From: a virus
Strand: one strand, 5' to 3'
Virus record (IMG/VR): IMGVR_UViG_3300009285_001640
Span: 1 to 33,024 of that record
DNA length: 33,024 nt
Shown: piece by piece, positions 14,549-22,887 of the stretch
How the letters are laid out: each line of letters starts with the position of its first letter
How positions within the stretch are numbered: position 1 is the stretch's first letter
Notes under the pieces: model-generated
What the model was told of the DNA's origin: nothing
What the model saw: only the letters and a program-made list of their open reading frames with translations
The model's database searches: none
Program-made: the position numbers and the translations under genes

Positions 14549-15850
14549 ATGAAAATTATTTCCCTTATTCTCGCCTTTGCTTCATGCGCCAGCGCAGCCG
14601 GCGGTTACATATCTGATGGCTTGACGCTTAATCGTGCTGACGGTAGATATGTTGATATCTCCGGTGATGTAATGACCGGCCCCTTAACAACCTCAAGTTT
14701 TACTGTGATTGGAAACGCGGGCATTGGTGGTACATTGAATGTGGCAGGCAATTCATTTAGTGTAGGAACAACCACATTTTCAGTAATAAACGGTAAAGTG
14801 GGTATAGGGATCACACCTGACTATACGCTGGATGTGGCAGATTCTATTATGGCTGGCCCGTTGACTGGTTCTGGCCGGCTTATTATTGGGCCACATATAA
14901 CCCAGGCAGATAGCAGGGCATGGTCTTTTAGAAATGACGGGGCAGCATTTGGTGACTTCGATTTATATGTTTCAACATCAAACAATCCGCGCCTAAATCC
15001 GACTTTTACAAGTGTAATAACTTTTAAATCTAACGGTAACATAGGAATCAATACTGTTAATCCTGTGACAAAACTGGATGTAAATGGATCATTTAACACC
15101 TCTGGAAATATTACTGTTACAAGAAACTCGCCATTCGTATTACTGCAAAATCCGAATACAACTGGATTCGGTGGTATGTATATGATAAACACAACCACAG
15201 CCGGTGTATTTCTTGAGTCTACATCGGCAGGGCAATTGTACGCCGATTCGCTTGCGCAGAGTCTTATATTATCCAACGACGGGGCGAATCCGATTCAGTT
15301 ACGGACAAACGGAGCAACGCGACAAACAATTCTCTCAAATGGAAATATAGGCATAGGAACTACCGCGCCAGCTTCCATGCTTGACGTAAATGGCACGGGA
15401 CATTTTGCGGGAACAGTTAAGATAGGCACAACGACCGGATCCGCTTTTGTTCATATCCAGACACCTGCTGGCACTAATAGCCAGAATGGATACTCACTTA
15501 AAATATCCAGCGGTGACACAACGAGCGTTTTTGGGATACATCCCAACGGGCACTTTTCTATATATGGCTCATCCCCGACTCTTGGAACTTGCTTAAATGG
15601 CGGTGTGGTTGCAGGAAGCGGAGATACAGCGGGCACGATATTGTTTACAGGAGCGAATAGTTCATGCGCCATTGTATTCGGTGATTCCTTTGATGCTACG
15701 CCTGTTTGTGTGTTGACTGGTGCGGTGGCTACTGCCTCAGAGGGTGCGATTATATCCGCAAATTCCGCTTCCGGTATTACATTTGTGCCGAACACCGGAG
15801 CATGGGACACAAACGACGCGGTAAATTATATCTGTTTGGGAACGCATTAA
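14549..15850 (+). CDS. signal-peptide-bearing fibre/adhesin-like protein, 433 aa
   Basis: MKIISLILAFASCASAAG is a Sec signal peptide with likely cleavage after ASA or SAA. The body is built of beta-rich segments typical of trimeric fibres: VINGKVGIGITPDYTLDVAD, SNGNIGIGTTAPASMLDVNG. The C-terminus contains a Cys-bearing domain (CVLTGAVATASEG, ending in YICLGTH). Part of it is homologous to the fibre gene at 28033 (TRQTILSNGNIGIGTTAP versus ARQTILANGNVGIGTTAP). A good ribosome-binding site (acggaggt) precedes the ATG. A signal peptide on a protein encoded within a head operon is odd; it could be an exported surface protein and not a virion part. Confidence 0.75.
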   Translation: MKIISLILAFASCASAAGGYISDGLTLNRADGRYVDISGDVMTGPLTTSSFTVIGNAGIGGTLNVAGNSFSVGTTTFSVINGKVGIGITPDYTLDVADSIMAGPLTGSGRLIIGPHITQADSRAWSFRNDGAAFGDFDLYVSTSNNPRLNPTFTSVITFKSNGNIGINTVNPVTKLDVNGSFNTSGNITVTRNSPFVLLQNPNTTGFGGMYMINTTTAGVFLESTSAGQLYADSLAQSLILSNDGANPIQLRTNGATRQTILSNGNIGIGTTAPASMLDVNGTGHFAGTVKIGTTTGSAFVHIQTPAGTNSQNGYSLKISSGDTTSVFGIHPNGHFSIYGSSPTLGTCLNGGVVAGSGDTAGTILFTGANSSCAIVFGDSFDATPVCVLTGAVATASEGAIISANSASGITFVPNTGAWDTNDAVNYICLGTH

Positions 15851-15856
15851 TTTTGT

Positions 15857-15874
15857 AAGGGCCAACGCGCCCTT
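15857..15874 (+). other. small hairpin in the gap before the protease gene
   Basis: aagggc and gccctt flank a six-base loop in the 65-base gap. There is no T-tract, so it is unlikely to be an intrinsic terminator. A second weak pairing (ggtg/cacc) follows at ~15878-15895. Confidence 0.35.
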
Positions 15875-15915
15875 CATGGTGGACATAGCACCACCCGATT
15901 TAAGAGGTAAAAAAT

Positions 15916-17031
15916 ATGCCTAAGAAAAAAGAACTTGAAACTTGCGAACTGAAAGATATTGAAATCTTCTCCGCTGGTACATGGAACGGGGATATATACA
16001 CCGAGCAGGATATTGAAAGCCTGGTATCGGCATTTGAAAAGACTAAAGAAAAAGTAAAGCCATTTTTAAAACTCGGACATAATAACTCCCAGGAATTGCT
16101 AGAGAGCGACGGCCTGCCGGCTGCCGGCTGGATATCCGGTTTAAGAAAAGTGGGCGAAAAACTTGTGGCTGATTTTATAGGAGTTCCAAAGGCCATTTAC
16201 GAATTGATAACTGCCGGAGCATATCGCACAGTTTCAAGTGAGATATATTGGAATTTTGGACTCGATGGGGAAAAATATCCGTATTTATTGAAAGCCGTGG
16301 CACTGCTTGGTGCAGATATTCCGGCAGTATCAAACCTAAAGGATATTATGTCACTTTACGCGAAAGGCGAGCCAGCCCTTGCGTACGACGCAACAGGGAT
16401 AGAAGTTAAAACCTACGAAGTAAAAATCACGGAGGACAAAGAAATGGAAAAAGAACTTGAAATGCTCCGCGAGAAGCTCGCCAATTCGGAAAAGCTTTTC
16501 GCTGATGAAAAAGCCGCATACGCAATAGAGAAAGAAGGACTTACCAAATCATTTGAAGAAATGAAAGGTAAATGCGACGAGATGAAACTTAAATGCGATG
16601 ATCTCACTATGAAGTGCGACGAATGGGGAAAAAAATATTCCATTATAGCGGAGGAAAAACGCACCTCTGAAATCAACAACAAAATTGATGAACTCATCTC
16701 CGCTAAAAAAGTTCTTCCCGCGCAGAAAGAGGCTTTATTCGCCCTGCTGAAGAACATTCCGAAAGAGGCTAAATATACCGCTGATGGCAAAGAGGAAAGC
16801 CTTGACGAGCTTGTGGTTAAGTTTGCCGAAGCTTATCAGCCTGTCAGCCTGCCGGAGAAGCCGGAAGCCAATGGCAAGCAGCCGGAGAAAAAGGAATTTA
16901 ATAGCGCGGATGACGAACTGCATTGCGCTATCAATAAATATATGGCCGATAATAAGGTTTCCTACACGAAAGCTTATGAGGCCATTACCCGTGAAAGGCG
17001 TACTAAAGCCGCCGAAGGGAAAACCGAATAA
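15916..17031 (+). CDS. Mu gpI-like prohead protease/scaffold
   Basis: Residues 1-150 resemble phage-I type head maturation proteases: KPFLKLGHNN, then LPAAGWISGLRKVGEKLVADFIGVP, with YRTVSSEIYW. His in LGHNN and Ser in TVSSEI are candidate catalytic residues. Residues ~170-270 are strongly charged and heptad-like (MKGKCDEMKLKCDDLTMKCD), suiting a scaffold coiled coil. Such proteins organise capsid assembly and then cleave scaffold. The position directly upstream of decoration and capsid genes agrees. A ribosome-binding site (agaggt) is present at ~15903. Confidence 0.85.
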   Translation: MPKKKELETCELKDIEIFSAGTWNGDIYTEQDIESLVSAFEKTKEKVKPFLKLGHNNSQELLESDGLPAAGWISGLRKVGEKLVADFIGVPKAIYELITAGAYRTVSSEIYWNFGLDGEKYPYLLKAVALLGADIPAVSNLKDIMSLYAKGEPALAYDATGIEVKTYEVKITEDKEMEKELEMLREKLANSEKLFADEKAAYAIEKEGLTKSFEEMKGKCDEMKLKCDDLTMKCDEWGKKYSIIAEEKRTSEINNKIDELISAKKVLPAQKEALFALLKNIPKEAKYTADGKEESLDELVVKFAEAYQPVSLPEKPEANGKQPEKKEFNSADDELHCAINKYMADNKVSYTKAYEAITRERRTKAAEGKTE

Positions 17032-17092
17032 ATAAGTATGGGCAATGACCTTGCCTATATAAAAAATCGGAATACGAAAAGGAGAAAATAAA

Positions 17093-17497
17093 ATGAGTCA
17101 AGCTACCCCTGGAACTGTAATAAGCATTGACGCCGGCGGCTCAATAAGCGCCTACCGCGTAGTTTACGTTTCTGGTGACCACGCTATAACGCTGTGGGGT
17201 GCCACCAATACCACTGCCATACTCGGAGTATCAATGGACGGAGGTGCCGCAGGCACTTCTATCCCGGTTGTGATATCCGGTACTGCCAAAGTGGAAATCA
17301 ATGACAGCGTGACCGCAGGCCAGCTTTTGATGGCTGCCACATCGGGCTCTGGCCGTGTGATAGGTACTGCAATGGCTACCGCTACCGTTAGTCAGCCGAT
17401 ACTCGGAATCTGTCTTGATACCGTTTCCGGTGCTTCCTGCACTGGCGCAGTCGTTGAGGTTGCCCTCACTATCGGCAATCCTGGTCACCTTGTATAA
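17093..17497 (+). CDS. DUF2190-like capsid decoration protein
   Basis: This 134-residue Gly/Ala/Thr/Val-rich beta protein has the DUF2190 pattern: VVYVSGDHAITLWGAT, ILGVSMDGGAAGTSIPVVISG, then VTAGQLLMAATSGSGRVIG. Members bind the outside of capsids or stabilise them. The gene lies between the protease/scaffold and the major capsid, as expected. An aaggag site precedes the ATG. Confidence 0.8.
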   Translation: MSQATPGTVISIDAGGSISAYRVVYVSGDHAITLWGATNTTAILGVSMDGGAAGTSIPVVISGTAKVEINDSVTAGQLLMAATSGSGRVIGTAMATATVSQPILGICLDTVSGASCTGAVVEVALTIGNPGHLV

Positions 17498-17518
17498 TCT
17501 AAAGGAGAAAACTACACT

Positions 17519-18454
17519 ATGCCCTTATCCTCACAAGTTCACAATAGTAGGCCCCTTGAGAATATCTCGGTGGCTTTTGCAAATCAGTCCTTTATAGCGA
17601 ATTTGCTCTCTCCGAACGTGCCTGTTAAGCACGAAACGGATGACTTCTTCGTGTACAGCAAGGACTCGCTGATAATACCGGACACACACCGGGCCGACGG
17701 TGCGGAAGCCAAAGAGGCTTCGTTTAACCTATCGACCTCATCCTACACCGTGCAGGAACACGCGCTGCGGGACCTGGTGACTGACAGAAAACGAAATAAC
17801 GCAGACCCCGCCATCGACATGGAAAAAGATACCACCGAATATCTGACCGAGAAGATCATGATGAAGAAGGAGTACGACCTGCTGACCCTCATCAGCACAA
17901 AGTCAAATTGGTCGGCGGAATACTCCATGACTTCCACCTTCGCCTGGAACGCTAACACCACGCTGTCAAACCCGATCGACTTCGCGCTGTCTGCTGGCTC
18001 TACCATAGCGAAGAACTCCGGTATGCTGCCAAACGTCTGCGCGATGGATTACGCCACGTTCCTTGCCTGTAAACGGCATGTGTCTATCCTGGACAGAATC
18101 AAATACACTTCTGCTGAATCGGTCACGGAAGGCCTTATTGCCCGGCTTTTTGAAGTCGGGAAGGTGCTTGTTTCCCGAGCCATCTATAACACCAACGAGG
18201 AAGGGATGGCCGACAGTATGTCGTTCATGATGACTGACTGCGCGTGGTTCGGATATGTGGAGCCTACCCCTGGCCTTAAAAAGCCATCGGCGCTTTACAC
18301 CTTCGTTGTCACAAATGAGAACAACTCTCCCATGTCGGTTACGAAATGGCGCGAAGATAAGCGCAAGGGCGACATGGTTGAAGTCAGCCATATGTACCAG
18401 CACAAGGCCGTGGCGACCGAGTGCGCTTTCTATATCGGTAACACGATACAGTAA
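17519..18454 (+). CDS. major capsid protein
   Basis: This 311-residue protein is identified by position (after protease and decoration genes, before connectors), length and composition. It has no signal peptide and uses GC-richer, regular codons as highly expressed genes do. Segments such as SYTVQEHALRDLVTDRKR and MEKDTTEYLTEKIMMKKEYDL match the E-loop and spine-helix style of HK97-fold capsids. A strong ribosome-binding site (aaaggag) precedes it. A GC-rich hairpin follows directly after the stop. Confidence 0.85.
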   Translation: MPLSSQVHNSRPLENISVAFANQSFIANLLSPNVPVKHETDDFFVYSKDSLIIPDTHRADGAEAKEASFNLSTSSYTVQEHALRDLVTDRKRNNADPAIDMEKDTTEYLTEKIMMKKEYDLLTLISTKSNWSAEYSMTSTFAWNANTTLSNPIDFALSAGSTIAKNSGMLPNVCAMDYATFLACKRHVSILDRIKYTSAESVTEGLIARLFEVGKVLVSRAIYNTNEEGMADSMSFMMTDCAWFGYVEPTPGLKKPSALYTFVVTNENNSPMSVTKWREDKRKGDMVEVSHMYQHKAVATECAFYIGNTIQ

Positions 18455-18463
18455 GCAAAAGAA

Positions 18464-18499
18464 TTTACCGGGGCGGGCTCCCTGTCCTGCCCCGGTAAA
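18464..18499 (+). terminator. GC-rich hairpin downstream of the capsid gene
   Basis: Perfect 11-bp arms tttaccggggc and gccccggtaaa flank a 14-base loop. No T-tract follows, so it may be a weak terminator or an mRNA 3'-end stabiliser or processing signal that raises capsid output over downstream genes. Confidence 0.55.
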
Positions 18500-18541
18500 C
18501 CTAAAACCAAAATACAGGTGAACAGGAGAGGAGAAAATAAA

Positions 18542-18850
18542 ATGCCTAAAGAAAAGAATGAAGTACCATCAGTAGACGAGAAACCGAAGTTCAAGTATAC
18601 GCCGTTTGTGGATTCAGATAGCCTACCGCCCTGCAAGACCGACAAGAAAGGGAACTTCATGGGCTATGGAGAAGCTCACTTCGCTTATAGGAGAACTGAC
18701 GCCAACCATGTGGAGTTCTTGGCGTACTACCGCAAGCCCAAAGGCGTTGTTTCGCGGCTTGTGAAAACGCTGAAAATCAGAAGCGGAAAGAATAAGGACG
18801 ACGCTTTCTTCCGGCTGCTGAAAGATAACAAGATGACCGAGGTTGACTAA
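18542..18850 (+). CDS. hypothetical head protein, 102 aa
   Basis: The ATG at 18542 is chosen because aggagaggag lies just upstream; an in-frame ATG at 18518 would place the start before that site. The protein is charged, opening MPKEKNEVPSVDEKPKFKYT, with no motif I can name. Its place between capsid and connector suggests a minor head or head-closure role. Confidence 0.65.
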   Translation: MPKEKNEVPSVDEKPKFKYTPFVDSDSLPPCKTDKKGNFMGYGEAHFAYRRTDANHVEFLAYYRKPKGVVSRLVKTLKIRSGKNKDDAFFRLLKDNKMTEVD

Positions 18851-18852
18851 TC

Positions 18853-19335
18853 ATGGGCTCATACGCCACTACGACATCATTTACAAGCCTTATCCCAAAT
18901 ATACTCGCGGGTAATTCCACGGCTGATTCGGCTGGCGTAGACGCTCTAAATGCACACATAATCCGGGCCGAGAGCATAGTGAATAGCTATGTTTCGGCCC
19001 GGTACTCTTTGCCGTTTACAGTGGTTCCGCCGATACTACGGACTATCTCTGAAGATATCGCCTCTTACTTCCATATTCGTGGCGTATCGGTGCAGGATGG
19101 CCAGCGAGAAAATCCATGGTACACATCATATAAATTAGCCATTGATATGCTAACTAATATCCGCGAAGGAACCACACAATTGGCCCTCACGGATGGATCT
19201 GCGGTGGGGCCAATATCCACATCTCGCTTTCTTTCCTCAACAAAAGATTATGCGCAGACTTTCAACCTGGACGCCCCTGACAAATGGGCTGTTGATTCAG
19301 ACCGAGAAGATGATATATCCGGAGGGCGCGAATAA
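18853..19335 (+). CDS. Mu gp36-like (DUF1320) head-tail connector
   Basis: The protein has 160 residues. The start (YATTTSFTSLIPN), the segment ALNAHIIRAESIVNSYVSAR, and LPFTVVPPILRTISEDIASY match DUF1320/gp36-like adaptor proteins, which join the portal to the tail. It begins two bases after the previous stop and its stop overlaps the next start. Confidence 0.82.
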   Translation: MGSYATTTSFTSLIPNILAGNSTADSAGVDALNAHIIRAESIVNSYVSARYSLPFTVVPPILRTISEDIASYFHIRGVSVQDGQRENPWYTSYKLAIDMLTNIREGTTQLALTDGSAVGPISTSRFLSSTKDYAQTFNLDAPDKWAVDSDREDDISGGRE

Positions 19336-19865
19336 TGGCCGTATACGCTTCATTGAACGCTGGCGCATGGATGTCTTTCCTTGAAATTATCAAAAGCAAA
19401 ACGAAAGACCCGACGGGACTACTGAAGACCGCGTTTATGACTGCCGGCTTTCAGGATATAGTTCAGCATTTTTCAGACGAGAAAGGGCCAGAGGGCGAAT
19501 GGAAACCCAGAAGCCAAAAAACACAAGATGCGTATAGGCTCAAGATGTTAGGACATACAAAAAGATTTGAGAAAGCAGATATTTATGGAAAGATGGGAAT
19601 GGCGGCAAGCATGAAAAAACCGAACGCAAGATACAACCCTAACAATAAAATTTTAGGTCTTACCGGAAAATTACGCGGCTCGATACTTCCAACAAACACA
19701 AAAAAAATAGCTTTTAATACCATTGAAATTTTCGCAAACTCCGTTTATGGCCACCGGCACGATAGCGGAACGGATGGTATGCCGAAACGTGAGTTTATGT
19801 GGTTCAGCGAAACGGCAAAAGACCGCATGACGCAGATTATCGCCGGTATGGCATTTGGAGATTAA
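19335..19865 (+). CDS. Mu gpG-like virion morphogenesis protein
   Basis: This 176-residue protein contains KILGLTGKLRGSI, FANSVYGHRHDSGTDGMPKREFMWFSE and RMTQIIAGM, the signature of the Phage_tail_S/gpG family used in tail completion and head-tail joining. The order after a DUF1320 gene is as in Mu-like phages. Confidence 0.82.
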   Translation: MAVYASLNAGAWMSFLEIIKSKTKDPTGLLKTAFMTAGFQDIVQHFSDEKGPEGEWKPRSQKTQDAYRLKMLGHTKRFEKADIYGKMGMAASMKKPNARYNPNNKILGLTGKLRGSILPTNTKKIAFNTIEIFANSVYGHRHDSGTDGMPKREFMWFSETAKDRMTQIIAGMAFGD

Positions 19866-19868
19866 AGA

Positions 19869-20366
19869 ATGGCTTTCGGATATGTGGACAAATTGACGGC
19901 TCTTTTTAATGTGTTGGATGACGCGAACACCACCACAGCAGCGCTAGATTTATCCACAGGGCTGGACGAGCGCATTAAAAAAGTGGCAATGGCTGACCCG
20001 TCGGCTGTCAATCTTCGCAATTACGAATTTCCCGCGGTATTCGTTACGCTGGACAATAAATCGGAAGCGTTTGAAGGTATAGGCGGAACAGGAGCCGCGC
20101 GGGAGCTTAAATCAGCAGATGTAAATTTCCAGATTGTGGGCCTCTACAAGAAGTACGGAGCCACCACCACAAACGACGCATTGTTGGCTGATGTGTACAA
20201 GCTAGCAGATAACATTGAAAGCGTTATCAGGGAGCAGTACACGGCCTCTGGTACGGCCTCATGGATAGGCGTAGACAACACGGACTTCATAGGGCCGTTT
20301 GAAGGTGAAGGCGTGATGGTTAAGGGAGTAATGATCACAGTGAAAGGGAAGTATTATTTTCGGTAA
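19869..20366 (+). CDS. tail terminator/completion-like protein
   Basis: The 165-residue protein has the features of small tail terminator proteins: an N-terminal helix (YVDKLTALFNVLDD), a central beta strand block (NYEFPAVFVTLDNKSEAF, VNFQIVGLYKKYG) and a closing strand (GVMVKGVMITVKGKYYF). Identification relies largely on size, order and this pattern. Confidence 0.6.
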   Translation: MAFGYVDKLTALFNVLDDANTTTAALDLSTGLDERIKKVAMADPSAVNLRNYEFPAVFVTLDNKSEAFEGIGGTGAARELKSADVNFQIVGLYKKYGATTTNDALLADVYKLADNIESVIREQYTASGTASWIGVDNTDFIGPFEGEGVMVKGVMITVKGKYYFR

Positions 20367-20381
20367 CAGGGGAAATTAAAA

Positions 20382-21362
20382 ATGGCATTGACATATAAGG
20401 ACGTGCGAAACCAAAGCCGCGTTGTCTGGAATCAATTTGGCGAGGCGAAATGGCTTCCGAACGCGCACATAAACTCAAAGTTTAAATACCGGGATTGCCG
20501 GGAATTGGAGAATAGCAAAATAGGCAAGTTTGCTGTCCTGGCCGCCATGGGCGAATCGTTGGAAGAAAATATTGATGTTCTTAAATCTTACAGGGACAAG
20601 TTTGAAATAACCACTTGCGATAAAGGGTTCGGAGTGCTTCTTGACCATGGGATAAAAGCGGATTATGTTGTGCTCTGCGACGCTAATATACCTTTTAAAT
20701 GGTTCAAGAACTATGTTGATGAATCCAAAGGCGTGAATCTGCTATCTACAGTATACGCTAATCCAGAGTGGACACAGGCATGGAAAGGTGAACGCTATTT
20801 TTACATTAATAAAGACGCGATTGAAACGGAGAAAAAGTTTATACCAATATTCGATGATAAAATACGGATAATGCCAGCCGGCTCAAATGTGTCAAACGCA
20901 ATGGTTATCTTCTGGACTGGCTGCGACGAAAAAGCTGCAGTAAATTGGGGCGGATATGAGCGCTACATCCTGACCGGCTATGATTATTCATGGAGGCCGA
21001 AGGGGAATTATTACGCATGGAACAATACGGCGCCTAAGCGGTTCTATATGCACCATGGCACAATGCTGGACATAAATGGCGATCGCTGCTTTACTTCAGA
21101 GAATCTATTGTTCTCTTGCCGGTGGCTTATTCAATATCTCGAAACCTTTAATCTGCCGGCTATAAATTGCTGTGGGCGTGGCCTTTTAGATTGCAGGTAT
21201 CGCAAAGACATAAAAGAAGTTCTTTCAGATATAAAAAATAATTCTGAAGATATCGGAAAGTGCAGGCAGTTGTTCGAGAAGGCAAAATCTATCGGCTTTG
21301 AACTTATGGCGGCAAAAAACGAGTTCAATAAATCAAGGGAGGCATTATATGGCACAAGGTGA
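20382..21362 (+). CDS. Maf/DUF115-like glycosyltransferase
   Basis: Residues ~48-101 match the DUF115/Maf core: FAVLAAMGESLEENIDVLK (GxSL loop), DKGFGVLLDHGIKADYVVLCDA (gI-pDyvv-D, Asp100). Further Maf-like segments are MPAGSNVSNAMVIFWTGC (164-181) and LTGYDYSW (197-204). Maf proteins in bacteria transfer CMP-activated nonulosonic acids to flagellin Ser/Thr. At 326 residues it is shorter than typical Maf proteins and probably only the catalytic core. It sits inside the tail module, and its 3' end overlaps the tail tube start by 14 bases. A virion protein is therefore a natural candidate acceptor. Family assignment is moderately sure; activity is inferred. Confidence 0.7.
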   Translation: MALTYKDVRNQSRVVWNQFGEAKWLPNAHINSKFKYRDCRELENSKIGKFAVLAAMGESLEENIDVLKSYRDKFEITTCDKGFGVLLDHGIKADYVVLCDANIPFKWFKNYVDESKGVNLLSTVYANPEWTQAWKGERYFYINKDAIETEKKFIPIFDDKIRIMPAGSNVSNAMVIFWTGCDEKAAVNWGGYERYILTGYDYSWRPKGNYYAWNNTAPKRFYMHHGTMLDINGDRCFTSENLLFSCRWLIQYLETFNLPAINCCGRGLLDCRYRKDIKEVLSDIKNNSEDIGKCRQLFEKAKSIGFELMAAKNEFNKSREALYGTR

Positions 21363-22359
21363 TTCAGCGCGCGCGGTGGTTCAGTCTTATCTGGCGATAG
21401 GCCGGGAAGCTTCATTCGGGACGTATCAGTCAACAACGGCCAGCATGTCCTGCATAGAGGCTCTTTCATGCTCTTTCAAAACGGATATAACTTCTCTTAA
21501 AATTCCGTCCCTTTCTACGAATCGCGGCCCGCACCGGCGCGTAATGCTGGATAAGAGCGTCGCGGGAACCCTTGAGCAGTACCTGCACCCCCAGGAGTCC
21601 GTACTGTGCATGGCGGCGGCCCTGGGCGGCGGCATAAGCACTACTGCCGGTTCCGGCTCAAGCTATGTTCATGTGATGACTGCCGGGAACTTTGACCAGA
21701 GCATTTCCTCTGTGTGCTTCAATATTAAAAAGGCCGGAAGTGGACAGACCTGGCGCTACCAGGGAGGGCGCGTGAACTCCCTGAAGATGTCGGCTAACGT
21801 AGGCGAGCCCGTGAAAATGTCTTACGATTTCATTTTTCAGGACTCCACGGCGCTTTCCGAGGATTTGTCCGCACAGTTGACGCTGACCTCAATTCTGCCA
21901 CTGACTTATGTACATGGAGCCTATACCTATTCCGGCAGCACGCAGAAAATACAGGGCTTTGAGCTTTCCATTAGCAACAACCTGAAAGCCGATAAAGACG
22001 CGCGCGCTCTCGGCAGTAATGTCATTTCAATTCTACCGCCGGTCAATCGCTCCGTTGAGTTCAAAATCACACAGCGCATAGATACAACAACGGCCTTTGA
22101 CACATTTATCGCGGCTACAAACGCGGCGGCGCAGTTAAAGTTTACCAGTAGCCAGCTTATAAGTGCTTCGGCCAGCTCGGGTTATTATGTGCAGATTGAT
22201 ATGCCGAAAATATTCTACAAATCACCTGATGCTGAGCTCAAAGGTCCTGGAGATATTCTCTCCTCTGAAATACCCTTTGATGTAATGGTGGACAATCCGA
22301 ACACCAGCACCGGCTACGATGTGAAAATAACGGTTAAAAATAATGTCACAGCCTACTAA
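21349..22359 (+). CDS. tail tube protein
   Basis: The ATG at 21349 has a strong site (aagggagg, 21335-21342) and is preferred over an in-frame ATG at 21298 within the preceding gene. The 336-residue product is rich in Ser, Thr, Gly and Ala, with beta patterns typical of tube subunits (YLAIGREASFGTY at the start; GFELSISNNLKADKDARALGS later). Its position just before a frameshifting chaperone and the tape measure fixes the role. No sheath gene is present, so the tail is non-contractile. Many exposed Ser/Thr residues make it a possible glycosylation acceptor. Confidence 0.85.
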   Translation: MAQGDSARAVVQSYLAIGREASFGTYQSTTASMSCIEALSCSFKTDITSLKIPSLSTNRGPHRRVMLDKSVAGTLEQYLHPQESVLCMAAALGGGISTTAGSGSSYVHVMTAGNFDQSISSVCFNIKKAGSGQTWRYQGGRVNSLKMSANVGEPVKMSYDFIFQDSTALSEDLSAQLTLTSILPLTYVHGAYTYSGSTQKIQGFELSISNNLKADKDARALGSNVISILPPVNRSVEFKITQRIDTTTAFDTFIAATNAAAQLKFTSSQLISASASSGYYVQIDMPKIFYKSPDAELKGPGDILSSEIPFDVMVDNPNTSTGYDVKITVKNNVTAY

Positions 22360-22813
22360 AGCAAAATTACAGGGACATAAGTCCGTAAAGATTGACGGGC
22401 AGAAATTTATAATCCGTAAGATAAATCCGGTACTGGACTTCATGCCGGAACAAATGCCACAAATCTTTACGGCCATGTCCAGCCGGCGGGACATGTCACA
22501 GACCGTGAACCCAAAGGTTATACTTGACCAGATGATGAGGATAGTGGAAGCGGCGGTAGTGTGTCCTGCACTTATCCCTGTCGGTAAGGGCGAAAGCAAA
22601 GGCCGGGAAGCGGGCTTGACCGTTGAGGACATTTTCAGGGACGAAGAAACAGGCTCACGCCTGTTTGCGGAAGTAATGATTCATAGCCTAAACCGTTTCA
22701 AGGGTTTAAAATCCCTTTTTTTTTCAGTAAAGACGCGGCTTTTATTCTGGATTGCGTCGCTAGGCGTTATTCCTGCCGTCCGTCCAATATCGCCTTTGAA
22801 TCCGAAGATTTAA
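22343..22813 (+). CDS. tail assembly chaperone, frame-0 product
   Basis: The 156-residue product opens MSQPTKAKLQGHKSVKIDGQ, then FIIRKINPVLDF. It overlaps the tube gene and precedes the tape measure, the canonical place for gpG-type chaperones that coat the tape measure during tail assembly. Past residue 127 the frame-0 tail (SVKTRLLFWIAS...) is short and looks less protein-like than the -1 frame. Confidence 0.8.
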   Translation: MSQPTKAKLQGHKSVKIDGQKFIIRKINPVLDFMPEQMPQIFTAMSSRRDMSQTVNPKVILDQMMRIVEAAVVCPALIPVGKGESKGREAGLTVEDIFRDEETGSRLFAEVMIHSLNRFKGLKSLFFSVKTRLLFWIASLGVIPAVRPISPLNPKI

Positions 22814-22887
22814 GCCTTGCCGAAAAGCAGATGTTTGATTATTTTATAGCCTCAATAGGAATTGAGCGGGAAAAGAAAAATGGCTGA
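22343..22887 (+). CDS. tail assembly chaperone, -1 frameshift product (gpGT-like)
   Basis: Slipping -1 at the T run (22716-22724) continues as FSKDAAFILDCVARRYS, then SLAEKQMFDYFIASIGIEREKKNG, to a TGA at 22885-22887. The resulting protein is ~181 residues. This extension is charged and helical, ends 8 bases into the tape measure gene, and is what a gpT-like extension should look like. The arrangement parallels lambda gpG/gpGT. Confidence 0.85.
22717..22723 (+). other. -1 ribosomal slippery site
   Basis: In the chaperone frame, T-TTT-TTT lies as X-XXY-YYZ within a run of nine T. Both P- and A-site tRNAs can re-pair after a one-base backward slip. The next -1 codon is TTC at 22723. Confidence 0.85.

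Noticed and set aside
22716-22724. T9 run as a sequencing or assembly error splitting one gene
   Set aside because: Phase, position and the typical chaperone layout fit a programmed -1 slip, although resequencing would be needed to exclude an error fully.
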